A stretch of DNA of 64,000 bases from the NCBI GenBank assembly GCA_002419215.1, contig DIFQ01000009.1, positions 17,764 to 81,763 on the forward strand, written 5' to 3'. The notes below the pieces were generated by a model. It saw only the letters and a program-made list of their open reading frames with translations, had not been told where the DNA came from and ran no database searches. Every line of letters begins with the position of its first letter. Within the stretch, counting starts at the first letter, position 1. Made by a program: the position numbers and the translations under genes. Shown in pieces: positions 41,585 through 50,865 of this stretch. Source of the stretch: Syntrophaceae bacterium UBA5744. GTDB taxonomy: Bacteria > Desulfobacterota > Syntrophia > Syntrophales > UBA2192.

Positions 41585-42790
41585 ATGAGCCGTTATGTCG
41601 TCGTGGGAAACGGAGTGGCGGGAAACGCCGCGGCGGAGGTCATCCGGAAGCTCGAACCGGACTCTGAAATCCACATGTTCACGAAAGAGAGTCACAACTA
41701 CTATTACCGACCGGCGCTGCCCGAATATCTTGCCGGCGAAAAGGAAATCCGCAAATTCACCCTCCACGACGACGCCTGGTATGAGAAAAATGCCATCCAG
41801 ATCCATCTGTCCACGGCAATCACGACCGTCCGACCGGCCGAAAAGACCGTTTCAACGGCCGCCGGCCGGACCTATCCTTACGATCGCCTTCTGCTTGCCA
41901 CGGGAAGCCACGCCGTCGTCCCGGATGTCAAGGGAAAGGAGGAAGAGGGGGCGTTCACCCTCCACACCGTCGCCGATGCAGACGCCATGCTGAAGAGGGC
42001 CGCGACGGCAAAGTCCCTCGTTGTCATCGGCGGGGGAATCCTCGGGATCGAGGCAGGCAACGGGCTTCGCAAGCGCGGTCTGCAGGTGGCCGTCGTGGGG
42101 CGCAACAAGCGGCTTCTGCCTAAACAGATGGATCCCCCCGGCGCCGTTTTCCTTCAGCGACGCCTGGAGGAAATGGGTTTTTCGTTCTATCTCGGAGTCA
42201 CGCCCCGCGAGATCGCCCGCCTGAACGGGCGGCTCGCCGTTCGTCTAACGGACGGGACAGCCATTGAGACGGACATGGTTCTCCTCTCGGCGGGGGCTGC
42301 CCCCGACCTTACCCTGGCGCGGCAGCTCGGTCTCGAGATCGGGAAGGCCGTGCAGGTCGACGACAGGCTCCGGACGAGCCTCGACGATATCTATGCTGCG
42401 GGGGACCTGGTCGAGCATCGGGGCGTCTACTACGGGATCTGGCCTGCCGCCATGGCCCAGGGCCGCGCCGCCGGGGCCAACATGGCGGGCAGGGAGACCC
42501 TCTACGGGGGGACCCTGCAGTCGCACCGGCTGAAGGTCGCGGGCATCGACCTCGTCTCCATGGGGGACATCGACGCCGAGGGCGACGACGAGTGCGTCGT
42601 CCGGTCGGATGAAGAGAAGTGCGTCTACCGAAAGCTCGTCATCGAGAACAATGCCATCACAGGGGCGATCCTCCTGGGGGATCTCCGGGGGGAGAAGGAG
42701 ATCCAGGCGGCAATCGAGGGGCACAAGGATATCTCATCGGTCAGGAAAACGATGGAAGAAGAAGGGTTCGATCTCTCCGAGATCAAATGA
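41585..42790 (+). CDS. FAD/NAD(P)-dependent pyridine nucleotide-disulfide-type oxidoreductase
   Basis: A 401-residue flavoprotein similar to the NirB N-terminal, rubredoxin reductase and NADH oxidase group. The FAD motif is VVVGNGVAGNAAAEVIR (4-20). The region YYYRPALPEYLAGEKE aligns with the reductases' first conserved block. The NAD motif is LVVIGGGILGIEAGNGLRKRG near residue 140. The second FAD site is LDDIYAAGDLVEHRG. Its electron acceptor is not visible (no rubredoxin gene nearby). The ATG at 41585 follows AAAGGGAAAAGAG. Confidence 0.85.
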   Translation: MSRYVVVGNGVAGNAAAEVIRKLEPDSEIHMFTKESHNYYYRPALPEYLAGEKEIRKFTLHDDAWYEKNAIQIHLSTAITTVRPAEKTVSTAAGRTYPYDRLLLATGSHAVVPDVKGKEEEGAFTLHTVADADAMLKRAATAKSLVVIGGGILGIEAGNGLRKRGLQVAVVGRNKRLLPKQMDPPGAVFLQRRLEEMGFSFYLGVTPREIARLNGRLAVRLTDGTAIETDMVLLSAGAAPDLTLARQLGLEIGKAVQVDDRLRTSLDDIYAAGDLVEHRGVYYGIWPAAMAQGRAAGANMAGRETLYGGTLQSHRLKVAGIDLVSMGDIDAEGDDECVVRSDEEKCVYRKLVIENNAITGAILLGDLRGEKEIQAAIEGHKDISSVRKTMEEEGFDLSEIK

Positions 42791-42840
42791 AGCCCATAGT
42801 TTGCTGTGGAACTTTTTCGGATTTTGAAGTAGATTTACTG

Positions 42841-42868
42841 ACCCCCGGGATCGCTTTCCGGGGGTTTG
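42841..42868 (+). terminator. Terminator-like hairpin before the MoxR gene
   Basis: ACCCCCGG and CCGGGGGT pair around ATCGCTTT; only three T follow. It lies 50 bases after the oxidoreductase stop. Confidence 0.6.
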
Positions 42869-42905
42869 CATTGAGACTGCGCGAGAATCTGAAACGGAGC
42901 GAAAG

Positions 42906-43760
42906 ATGAAAGAACAGGAAAAGAAAACCAACTCCTTCCGCGGCGCCGCGAAATACGTCCTCGACGAGGAACTGGCCAAGATCGTGAACATCTCCATCGC
43001 CCTCGAGATGCCCCTGTTGCTGAAGGGCGAGCCGGGCACGGGCAAGACGATGCTTGCCTACGCCATTGCCGAGAGCCTCGATCTGCCGCTGATCACTCTG
43101 AACGTCAAGTCGAGCATGAAGCTCGTCGAGGCCCTCTACCAGTACGACACCCTCACGCGGCTCAACGACAGCCGCTTCGGCGACTCGAAGCGCGACGTGA
43201 GCGACATCGAGGCCTACATCCGGATGGGCAAGATCGGCCAGTCGTTTGTCGCCGACGCCAAAACGGTGCTGCTCATCGACGAGATCGACAAGGCCGACAC
43301 GGACTTCCAGGACGACATGCTCGACGTGCTGGACCAGATGTCTTTCGACATCATCGAGATCGACAAGACCATAAAGGCCAGAAACCGCCCCGTCGTCGTC
43401 ATCACCTCGAATGCCAAGAAGGACCTCTCGGACCCCTTCCTGGGGCGCTGCAACTTCCACCACATCGCCTTTCCCGAGCCGGAGATGATGCGGAAGATCG
43501 TGGGCGTGCACTTTCCAAAGCTCAGTGACGAGATGGCCACGGCCTGCCTGCAGATCTTCTACCGGCTCCGCGATATCGGGGGCGTCGAGAAGAAACCCGC
43601 CACGCGGGAGCTCATCAACTGGATCCGCGCCCTGAAGTCCGACCCGGACTTCAAGCCGGCCGTTCTTGCGCGCGGCGAAGTGCCCTACCTGGGCGTCCTT
43701 TACAAGAAGAGCGCCGATCTCGGCCTGGCCGCCAAGGCCATCGCCCGTCTTCGTCGCTGA
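42906..43760 (+). CDS. MoxR-type AAA+ ATPase
   Basis: A 284-residue AAA+ protein. Walker A is GEPGTGKTM (41-49), Walker B is TVLLIDEIDKAD near 120, sensor 1 is VVVITSNAKKDLSD and the arginine finger region is PFLGRCNFHHI. The Lys-Ser-Ser loop after Walker A and the DxQDDMLDVLD helix are typical of MoxR/CbbQ chaperones. With the VWA protein encoded next it would form a MoxR-VWA pair that matures or activates an enzyme, often a metalloenzyme; the client is unknown. Confidence 0.88.
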   Translation: MKEQEKKTNSFRGAAKYVLDEELAKIVNISIALEMPLLLKGEPGTGKTMLAYAIAESLDLPLITLNVKSSMKLVEALYQYDTLTRLNDSRFGDSKRDVSDIEAYIRMGKIGQSFVADAKTVLLIDEIDKADTDFQDDMLDVLDQMSFDIIEIDKTIKARNRPVVVITSNAKKDLSDPFLGRCNFHHIAFPEPEMMRKIVGVHFPKLSDEMATACLQIFYRLRDIGGVEKKPATRELINWIRALKSDPDFKPAVLARGEVPYLGVLYKKSADLGLAAKAIARLRR

Positions 43761-43824
43761 GCAAGTCTCGAGGTGATGGAAGGTGGAAAACGCGAAGCAA
43801 GGGCAACGATTGGCGATGGCGAGG

Positions 43825-43911
43825 ATAGGAAGTTAGGAGGACAGGAAGATCGGAGTGGAACGTTTCCCCGTTTTTTCCGCTCTTCCGCGCTTCTGCTCTT
43901 CCTAACTTCGC
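43825..43911. repeat. Word-repeat hairpin inside the MoxR-VWA gap
   Basis: ATAGGAAGTTAGGAGGACAG, GAAGATCGGAGTGG forms the left arm and CCGCTCTTCCGCGCTTCTGC, TCTTCCTAACTTC the right arm. It is imperfectly self-complementary over about 33 bases. It separates two co-directional genes whose products usually act together. Confidence 0.6.
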
Positions 43912-43966
43912 GGTTTTGAAGGCACAGGATGATAATAAGCCCCCCGTACGGACGATAAACCGGCAA

Positions 43967-45160
43967 ATGTTCATTCAATTCTTCTACACCCTGCGGGACC
44001 GCGGCGTCCCCGTGACGCCCACCTCCTTTCTGCGCCTGCAGAGGGCGCTCTCTTTGGGGCTTGTCACGTCGCTCGACGACTTCTACACCGTCGCCCGGTC
44101 GCTGCTGGTCAAAAGCGAGCGCTACTTCGATCTCTACGACCAGGTTTTCCTCCACCACTTCCGGGGCGTGGAGCTCAAGGACCCCGAGACCCACGAACTG
44201 ACCGATATCGCGAAGGCACTGCTGCAGGAGTGGCTGAAGGACCCGGCGGGGGTGGCCGCCGCCTTTGGCGTCGATGAGAAAAAGCTCAAGAAGATGACCC
44301 CCGAAGAGCTCATCCGGTACTTCCTCGACAGGTTGAGGGAACAGACAGAGGCCCACCACGGCGGGAGCCGCTGGATCGGCACCCGGGGCACCTCCCCCGT
44401 GGGGCACTCGGGCACGCATCCCGAGGGGATGCGCGTGGGGGGCGTCTCGCGAAACAAGTCGGCCATCAAGGTGGCCATGGACCGGCGCTGGCGGGACTAC
44501 TCCCAGGACGGCCCCCTCACCCAGGCCCAGATGGGCGAGGCCCTCAAGAGGCTTCGCCGGCTGGTTCCCGCCGGACCCAGGGACCTCGTCAACGTGGACA
44601 AGACGATCCGCGAGACCCTGCGCAACGCAGGCGAGATCGAGATCGTCTTCGACCGCAGGCTCACGGACCGCCTCAAGGTCATCCTCATGATCGACAACGG
44701 CGGCTGGTCCATGGAGCCTTACGTGGAGCTTGTCCAGACCCTCTTCAATTATGCCCGCTCGCAATTCAAGGACCTGCGGACCTTCTACTTCCACAACTCG
44801 GTCTACGACGTCGTCTGGCAGGATGCCCAGCGCTTCTATCGCCCCGAGCGCCTCGACGACCTCGCCCTGCGCGATCCCGAGACGAGGCTCATCTTCCTGG
44901 GAGATGCGAGCATGTCGCCCTACGAGCTCATGTACGCCGGGGGCGCCATCGACTACACCCAGCGCAGCACCCGTCCCAGCATCGACCGGCTCAAGTTCCT
45001 GGCAAGCCTCTTCCGCCATGCCGTCTGGCTCAACCCCGCACCGCTGTGGGAGTGGGAGCGCGTGCGAACGATCGGGATGATCCGCCAGGTCTTTCCCATG
45101 TACGAGCTGACGCTGGACGGGCTGGATGCGGCAGTACGCCGCCTCGCGGCGAAAAACTAA
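43967..45160 (+). CDS. VWA-domain protein (CoxE-like)
   Basis: A 397-residue protein. The N-terminal half is helical (FYTLRDRGVPVTPTSFLRLQ, KKLKKMTPEELIRYFLDRLR). The VWA domain begins near residue 230 with LKVILMIDNGGWSMEPYVE. The MIDAS DxSxS is replaced by DNGGWS, so metal binding may be weak or altered. IFLGDASMSPYELMY supplies a later MIDAS loop. It belongs with the MoxR gene upstream. The ATG at 43967 has a weak ribosome site; a TTG at 43916 would add 17 residues. Confidence 0.8.
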   Translation: MFIQFFYTLRDRGVPVTPTSFLRLQRALSLGLVTSLDDFYTVARSLLVKSERYFDLYDQVFLHHFRGVELKDPETHELTDIAKALLQEWLKDPAGVAAAFGVDEKKLKKMTPEELIRYFLDRLREQTEAHHGGSRWIGTRGTSPVGHSGTHPEGMRVGGVSRNKSAIKVAMDRRWRDYSQDGPLTQAQMGEALKRLRRLVPAGPRDLVNVDKTIRETLRNAGEIEIVFDRRLTDRLKVILMIDNGGWSMEPYVELVQTLFNYARSQFKDLRTFYFHNSVYDVVWQDAQRFYRPERLDDLALRDPETRLIFLGDASMSPYELMYAGGAIDYTQRSTRPSIDRLKFLASLFRHAVWLNPAPLWEWERVRTIGMIRQVFPMYELTLDGLDAAVRRLAAKN

Positions 45161-45330
45161 AATCCCCCTCTTTCAGAGACGGTACGAAAGTACACGAGAC
45201 CACATCTAACTTCCTGAAACAAACAGACCATCATGTTTTTTGAAAATACAAGACTTCGACCCGGTATCAATAACACTGTGCAATTGGCCGCTATGGATAT
45301 TTTATGGTCGCTGAACAAATTTTCTATGGT

Positions 45331-45476
45331 ATACCAACTTGGCTCATGTGGCATATTCCCACAAAATACCAAGTATCAAAATTTTTTTTTGCTTGATATT
45401 TAAACATTTTTTTTTGCATTATTTTCCCAAATGAGTAATGTCGCGCCGAACATCGGGAAAAAACCAAGTTGGTATA
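45331..45476. repeat. AT-rich unit with 13-bp perfect inverted ends
   Basis: TATACCAACTTGG (45331-45343) and CCAAGTTGGTATA (45464-45476) are exact inverted copies around 120 bases that are very AT-rich with T-runs. The second end is 6 bases from the cassette core site. It contains no gene. The flank 45161-45330 is also AT-rich and without a supported gene. It may be a MITE, or part of a former attachment site. Confidence 0.55.
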
Positions 45477-45483
45477 TTAATTG

Positions 45484-46507
45484 TTATGCGAAAAAGATCG
45501 AATCATGATCAGAAATATCTCGGGTAAAGGACAGTACTTATGATCGATACAGGACTTAAGGGAAAAACGGTAATCGTGACCGGTGCTAATCATGGGATTG
45601 GTGCTGCTATAGCCATTGCCTTTGCCCGGGAAGGGGCCAGGGTCTTAATTACCTTTTTACGACAATCCCCGGAGCTGTATGGAGAAACCTAGGCGAATGT
45701 GGAGAGCGCAACGACCCCGGGGAGAGCATATTATTGCCGTGAGATCGGACAATCCGCAGATCTGGTAGCGAAAGAAACACAGGCTTTGGGTGGCGAATAC
45801 ATAATATGGGAAGCGGATTTGTCTGACCCTGACATGATTTCAAAGCTGTTTGACCAAGCGGAGAAAAGATGGGGGGCGGTTGATGTCATTGTGAACAATG
45901 CCGCATTCGCTGCCCCTGATACCTTTCTGCCCCAACCTGTATTAGACAGAGATCCCGTTTTTTCCGAGGAATATTTTCTCAAACCATTGTCCGCCCAGAC
46001 ACATGATGCGCATTTTCACGTCAATAGCAGAGCAGTTGCTCTTATGATGGCGGAATATGCAAAACGCCATATCGAGCGTCATGCTCAGTGGGGCCGGATT
46101 ATCAATATCACAACGGATGGCGCTCGGTGTCATCCTTCTCAGGTTTCTTATGGCGCCAGTAAATTTGCAATTGAAAGCTATACACGTGCAGCGGCAACCG
46201 AACTAGGCCCTTATGGAATAACAGTCAATGTTATTTCACCTGGTGCCGTGCAAACCGGCTGGATGCCAGCAGGATTGGAAAAAGAAATTGCCGCCACATA
46301 TCCACTCCGTCGGATCGGACAACCAGAAGACATTGCGAAAGCTGTTATCTTCTTTGCATCAGACCAAGCGGAGTGGATCACGGGACAGGTGCTACAGGTC
46401 GGTGGTGGAAATCGCATGTGATAAACATCGGTCATGTCGCTTTTAAATGAACGCATAACCAGTCGCTAAAGCCGATCGCCACTTCGCGGCTCCGGCTTAG
46501 CTTCTCG
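45484..46507 (+). mobile_element. Integron gene cassette (single, no integrase in view)
   Basis: The segment begins inside GTTATGC (45483-45489, cut after the G) and ends at the G of GTTAAAC (46507-46513). A cassette's own attC is split on insertion, so its first six bases must be complementary to the R'' box of the attC at its other end. Here the 5' TTATGC and R'' GCATAAC (46453-46459) match exactly. A single gene fills the cassette (start 56 bases in, stop 31 bases before attC). Its base composition is visibly richer in AT than the surrounding genome. No intI lies in the window. Confidence 0.8.
45540..46421 (+). pseudogene. Short-chain dehydrogenase/reductase gene with an in-frame TAG
   Basis: A 293-codon SDR frame. 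The NAD(P) motif TGANHGIG is at 14-21, NNAA follows VDVIV, and the catalytic YGASK is at 204-208. The C-terminal GPYGITVNVISPGAVQTGWM and WITGQVLQVGGG are typical. Codon 51 (45690-45692) is TAG, but the frame before and after it is the same and well conserved, so the gene is one point mutation from intact. An AAAGGA site precedes the ATG. It may be a pseudogene, a sequencing error, or a readthrough case. The substrate is unknown. Codon use differs from the neighbours. Confidence 0.75.
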
Positions 46508-46513
46508 TTAAAC
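46453..46513 (+). other. attC recombination site
   Basis: A 61-base site: R'' GCATAAC, spacer, L'' GCTAAAGCCG, central TCGCC-ACTT-CGCGG, L' CGGCTTAGC, spacer TTCTC, R' GTTAAAC (GTTRRRY). L'' and L' are complementary except for one extra A in L'', the extrahelical base typical of attC. The layout and much of the central sequence resemble the attC of aadA cassettes. Confidence 0.85.
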
Positions 46514-46807
46514 CTTTCAATTGGAAAGAAACATATTACCAAACATAACGATATTGCAACATTGTAGGTGTACTTGCCAAGGCGGGGCTTTAAACTCAAA
46601 TTTATCACCTGTCTGTATTCCCCGACGTAAAATCTCCGCTGTTGGAAGATGAAATAAAAGCAGATCCGCTTGGAAAGATATCCCCCCAGGCGGGAAATGC
46701 CTTAACCGCTGCGTTCAGGGAATTTAGAGACATCCGGATGGGGTGAGTCAACACATTGGTGTTCCGGCTCGCCCTCTGCCTGATCACCCATTCAACCAGT
46801 AAAACAA
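46514..46807. other. Gap behind the cassette, possible decayed gene end
   Basis: Moderately AT-rich. A + frame at about 46592-46748 reads VFPDVKSPLLEDEIKADPLG and on to EFRDIRMG before TGA, without any start codon; it looks like the tail of a lost gene. A GGGTGAG/CTCGCCC stem (about 46740-46775) follows. No complete gene and no second attC could be supported here. Confidence 0.35.
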
Positions 46808-48514
46808 TTACTGTATCAGCAGGAAGGGATTGTGTTTCATGTCCGTGTCGGCGGGGGGGACCTGTTCGTATTCGGCCCGGAATTCCTCCCAGATGTTAGA
46901 CAGTTCCTCCCGCAGGGCAGCCCGAAGATCGTCGGGCAGGACCGATGCAATCCCGAGCATGTCCTCGATGAAGACTTCCCGGAAGCGGGAAATCTGGTAA
47001 GGGGGTGCCGTTTCACCTTCACGAAGGATCTCGAAGAAGGCACGGGCCTGTTCAGGCGTGATCGGCGCAAACCCGGGCTCGATCCCGAGCCGCCGGCGGG
47101 CCCAGAACGTGAACAGGAAATGGAAGCAGGTCAGATCCTCCCGGCCGAAATCCTCAGGGGGAAGAGGGGTTTCTTTCGTCACGGCATCCATCAGCCCGTC
47201 CAGGGCGATCAGTCCCATGAGGGCCCTGCTTGCCCCGGTGAGGTCGTCGGCGCCGGCGAAGTCCCGGTAGATCTCTCCCTCCTGCAGCCCGGTGTACAGC
47301 AGGGGCTTCTTCAGGAGGAGGCCCGACAGCAGCGAACCGCGCTCATCGCCCCAGAAACCTTTATCAAACCCGCTCCTGCGGAACCAGGCCATCCTGAGCC
47401 AGGTCTCGGCCACTCGTTTTACGCGGAGAACGAGCCCGAACCCGACACGGAAGATCGATGCCAGGGAGTTGTTCCCCAGCAGATCGCCCGCGCGCGCGGA
47501 ATCCCTTCCCGTCATCTCCTCCAGTGCGATGTTGAGATAACCGGCGGCCTTCCGGGTCGTTCGGACGAGGTCGTCCAGCTCGACCCGGGCGAGCCCCTCC
47601 ACCGAGGCGAGCTGGTTTGCAAGCCCCGCAAACTCCAGTCGCAGCCGCTCCAGGAGGAGAGGGTTCTTTAGGGCTCCGAGCGCCTCCTGCAGGAAGCTTC
47701 GCTGCGGCCCCTCGTGAAGCGGCAGAAAGGGGACCAGGGCCCGGTCTTCTTCACTGATCGTGATGTCGACTGCCGCCGCGGGCTGTCCCGGCAGGTTGAT
47801 CTGCTCGGGCGAAAGGGGCGAGTAGATGGAGACGGCCTCGTCAAAGGGAAGAAATCCTTGCTCCGCCAGCCGGACGTTTCTCATCCGCGACATGCCGTCT
47901 TCCAGCTCAGAGGGGATCACGCTGGCAAGGCTGGACATCAGGGTCTGATAAGCGGGCAGGCTGGCCGCGGCGATTGCGCCCGTGAGCTCCCGAAGAAAAG
48001 GCTCGAACTCCGTGTCAGGTGCCCTCAGGTACAGGACCCCCTCGTGGGTGAAGAACCCCTCGGGGATCTCGATCTCGTTGTCGTCCTCCTCCCGGACCAT
48101 CACCTCGAGGCTCTTTTGCAGGATAAAGTGGGCCAGGGCACTGCCCTCCAGCAGAAGCCAGAGGACCGTCCTTCGGCTGTCGGATTCGAAAAGCCGTCTC
48201 AGCCAGGCAAGGGCCTCGCCGGCGTTGACCTCATCTCGGTCCCAGATCTCCATGTCGAGGAGATATTGCCACTGCTCCGGCGAGGCAAGCTCCAGCAGCG
48301 GGAGGCTGTCGTCGCTGCCGATCTTCTTGATGACCCAGAAGAGATCCCCCGGCGGCAGTTCCTCGACCACCTTGCGGGGATTCTGCTCGCGGAGAATGCG
48401 CTCCAGGATCTCCCCGCCGCCGAGGTTGTCGAACTCCCGCAGGAGTAATGCCCCGCGCGAGGCGGGGTTCTCGATCGTGCTGTCCGTTGAATCGGGTTGC
48501 GAGGGGTGTTTCAT
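46808..48514 (-). CDS. Large uncharacterised protein (DUF6178-like)
   Basis: A 568-residue soluble, mostly helical, Leu/Glu/Arg-rich protein. Recognisable segments are PRKVVEELPPGDLFWVIKKI, LLELASPEQWQYLLDMEIWD, LFESDSRRTVLWLLLEGSAL, and ERLRLEFAGLANQLASVEGL in the middle. This set resembles the DUF6178 family found in Desulfobacterota, for which no function is known. No transmembrane helix and no catalytic motif are apparent. The ATG at 48514 starts the polar N-terminus. It is followed on the left by the cassette region and has groEL upstream in the same direction. Confidence 0.7.
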   Translation of the reverse strand: MKHPSQPDSTDSTIENPASRGALLLREFDNLGGGEILERILREQNPRKVVEELPPGDLFWVIKKIGSDDSLPLLELASPEQWQYLLDMEIWDRDEVNAGEALAWLRRLFESDSRRTVLWLLLEGSALAHFILQKSLEVMVREEDDNEIEIPEGFFTHEGVLYLRAPDTEFEPFLRELTGAIAAASLPAYQTLMSSLASVIPSELEDGMSRMRNVRLAEQGFLPFDEAVSIYSPLSPEQINLPGQPAAAVDITISEEDRALVPFLPLHEGPQRSFLQEALGALKNPLLLERLRLEFAGLANQLASVEGLARVELDDLVRTTRKAAGYLNIALEEMTGRDSARAGDLLGNNSLASIFRVGFGLVLRVKRVAETWLRMAWFRRSGFDKGFWGDERGSLLSGLLLKKPLLYTGLQEGEIYRDFAGADDLTGASRALMGLIALDGLMDAVTKETPLPPEDFGREDLTCFHFLFTFWARRRLGIEPGFAPITPEQARAFFEILREGETAPPYQISRFREVFIEDMLGIASVLPDDLRAALREELSNIWEEFRAEYEQVPPADTDMKHNPFLLIQ

Positions 48515-48564
48515 GATGCGTCCCGCTGCTCCTCCCGGCCGGTGAGGTGTTTGTTGAGAGAAGA

Positions 48565-48596
48565 GCCCCCGGGGAAGGGTGAACTCCCCCGGGGGC
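48565..48596 (-). terminator. Terminator behind groEL
   Basis: GCCCCCGGGG and CCCCGGGGGC form a perfect 10-bp stem around a 12-base loop, 36 bases past the groEL stop in its sense direction, followed by a TCTTCTCTC tract. Confidence 0.75.
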
Positions 48597-48632
48597 CGGA
48601 ACGCTTTTTCGATGTGATGGTGCCTGTGCTTC

Positions 48633-50249
<1,617 letters not shown>

Positions 50250-50330
50250 TTACTTCGATATCGATATAAAGAAAGATGTTTCTTTTTTGCACAAAGGCTG
50301 AAAAGACAGGAGCGTTCCACGGACATTGTA

Positions 50331-50358
50331 AAGATAAGGACGCTTGCCCGGTTGTCAA
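50331..50358 (-). promoter_or_regulatory. Candidate sigma-70 promoter for groEL
   Basis: On the minus strand TTGACA (50353-50358) and TATCTT (50331-50336) are 16 bases apart, about 100 bases before the ATG. No inverted repeat of the CIRCE type is present. Confidence 0.45.
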
Positions 50359-50377
50359 GTCCGCGCCGGCGCGAAAC

Positions 50378-50761
50378 TTATCGTTTTCTCCATCGTTCCA
50401 GGCGGTCGAAGGCGTCCTCGACGGCTTTCGAGAGCATGTCGAATTGCACGGGCTTGATGAAAAAGTCGTCGAAGCCGGCTTCGCGGCACTCCTCGACCTC
50501 GAAGAGGCCGGCCCACCCCGTGATGGCAAAGAGGATGCAGAGGGGTTTCTCCCTGCGGATCTGCCGGCCCAGCTCGAGCCCGTTCGTCCCAAAGAGCCGG
50601 AGATCCAGAAAGATCAGGTCGATCTCCCCGTCCCGGAGGATTTCGAGAGCGTTCTCGGCACCTTCCGCCGTCAGGACCCGGTACCCCGAGGCGCCGAAGA
50701 AATCCTTGAAAAGTTCCCTGACGGGCAACTCGTCATCCACGATGAGAATCTTCTTTTCCAT
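50378..50761 (-). CDS. Single-domain response regulator
   Basis: A 127-residue receiver domain. The acidic pair is in ILIVDDELPV, the phosphoacceptor Asp in IDLIFLDLRLF (about residue 52), the Thr in LFAITGWAG, and the Lys in DDFFIKPVQ (about 104). There is no output domain, so it probably works by protein contact as in CheY or Spo0F. No kinase gene is near. The ATG at 50761 is the natural start; residues upstream in the longer frame are not domain sequence. Confidence 0.9.
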   Translation of the reverse strand: MEKKILIVDDELPVRELFKDFFGASGYRVLTAEGAENALEILRDGEIDLIFLDLRLFGTNGLELGRQIRREKPLCILFAITGWAGLFEVEECREAGFDDFFIKPVQFDMLSKAVEDAFDRLERWRKR

Positions 50762-50865
50762 GGATGTTTTTCCTTGTGGGGTGGTGCCCGGGTGGATCTC
50801 AGGCATCACCCGGCCTCTAAAACGCTACTCTTTATTACATCTGCCTCCGAAATCCCAGCAAAATT

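Noticed and set aside
41585..42790. Calling the flavoprotein rubredoxin reductase or NirB
   Set aside because: The fold is shared by several enzymes, and no rubredoxin, nitrite reductase or other partner gene is adjacent.
45157..45372. A minus-strand open frame beside the cassette as an integrase remnant
   Set aside because: The 71-residue translation has none of the tyrosine recombinase boxes.
45690..45692. Reading TAG as pyrrolysine
   Set aside because: SDR enzymes do not use Pyl, no downstream stem of the PYLIS type was recognised, and no pyl genes are in the window.
46605..46787. A 60-codon minus-strand open frame behind the cassette
   Set aside because: It has no ribosome site and no family. 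The + strand in the same place looks more like a decayed gene end.
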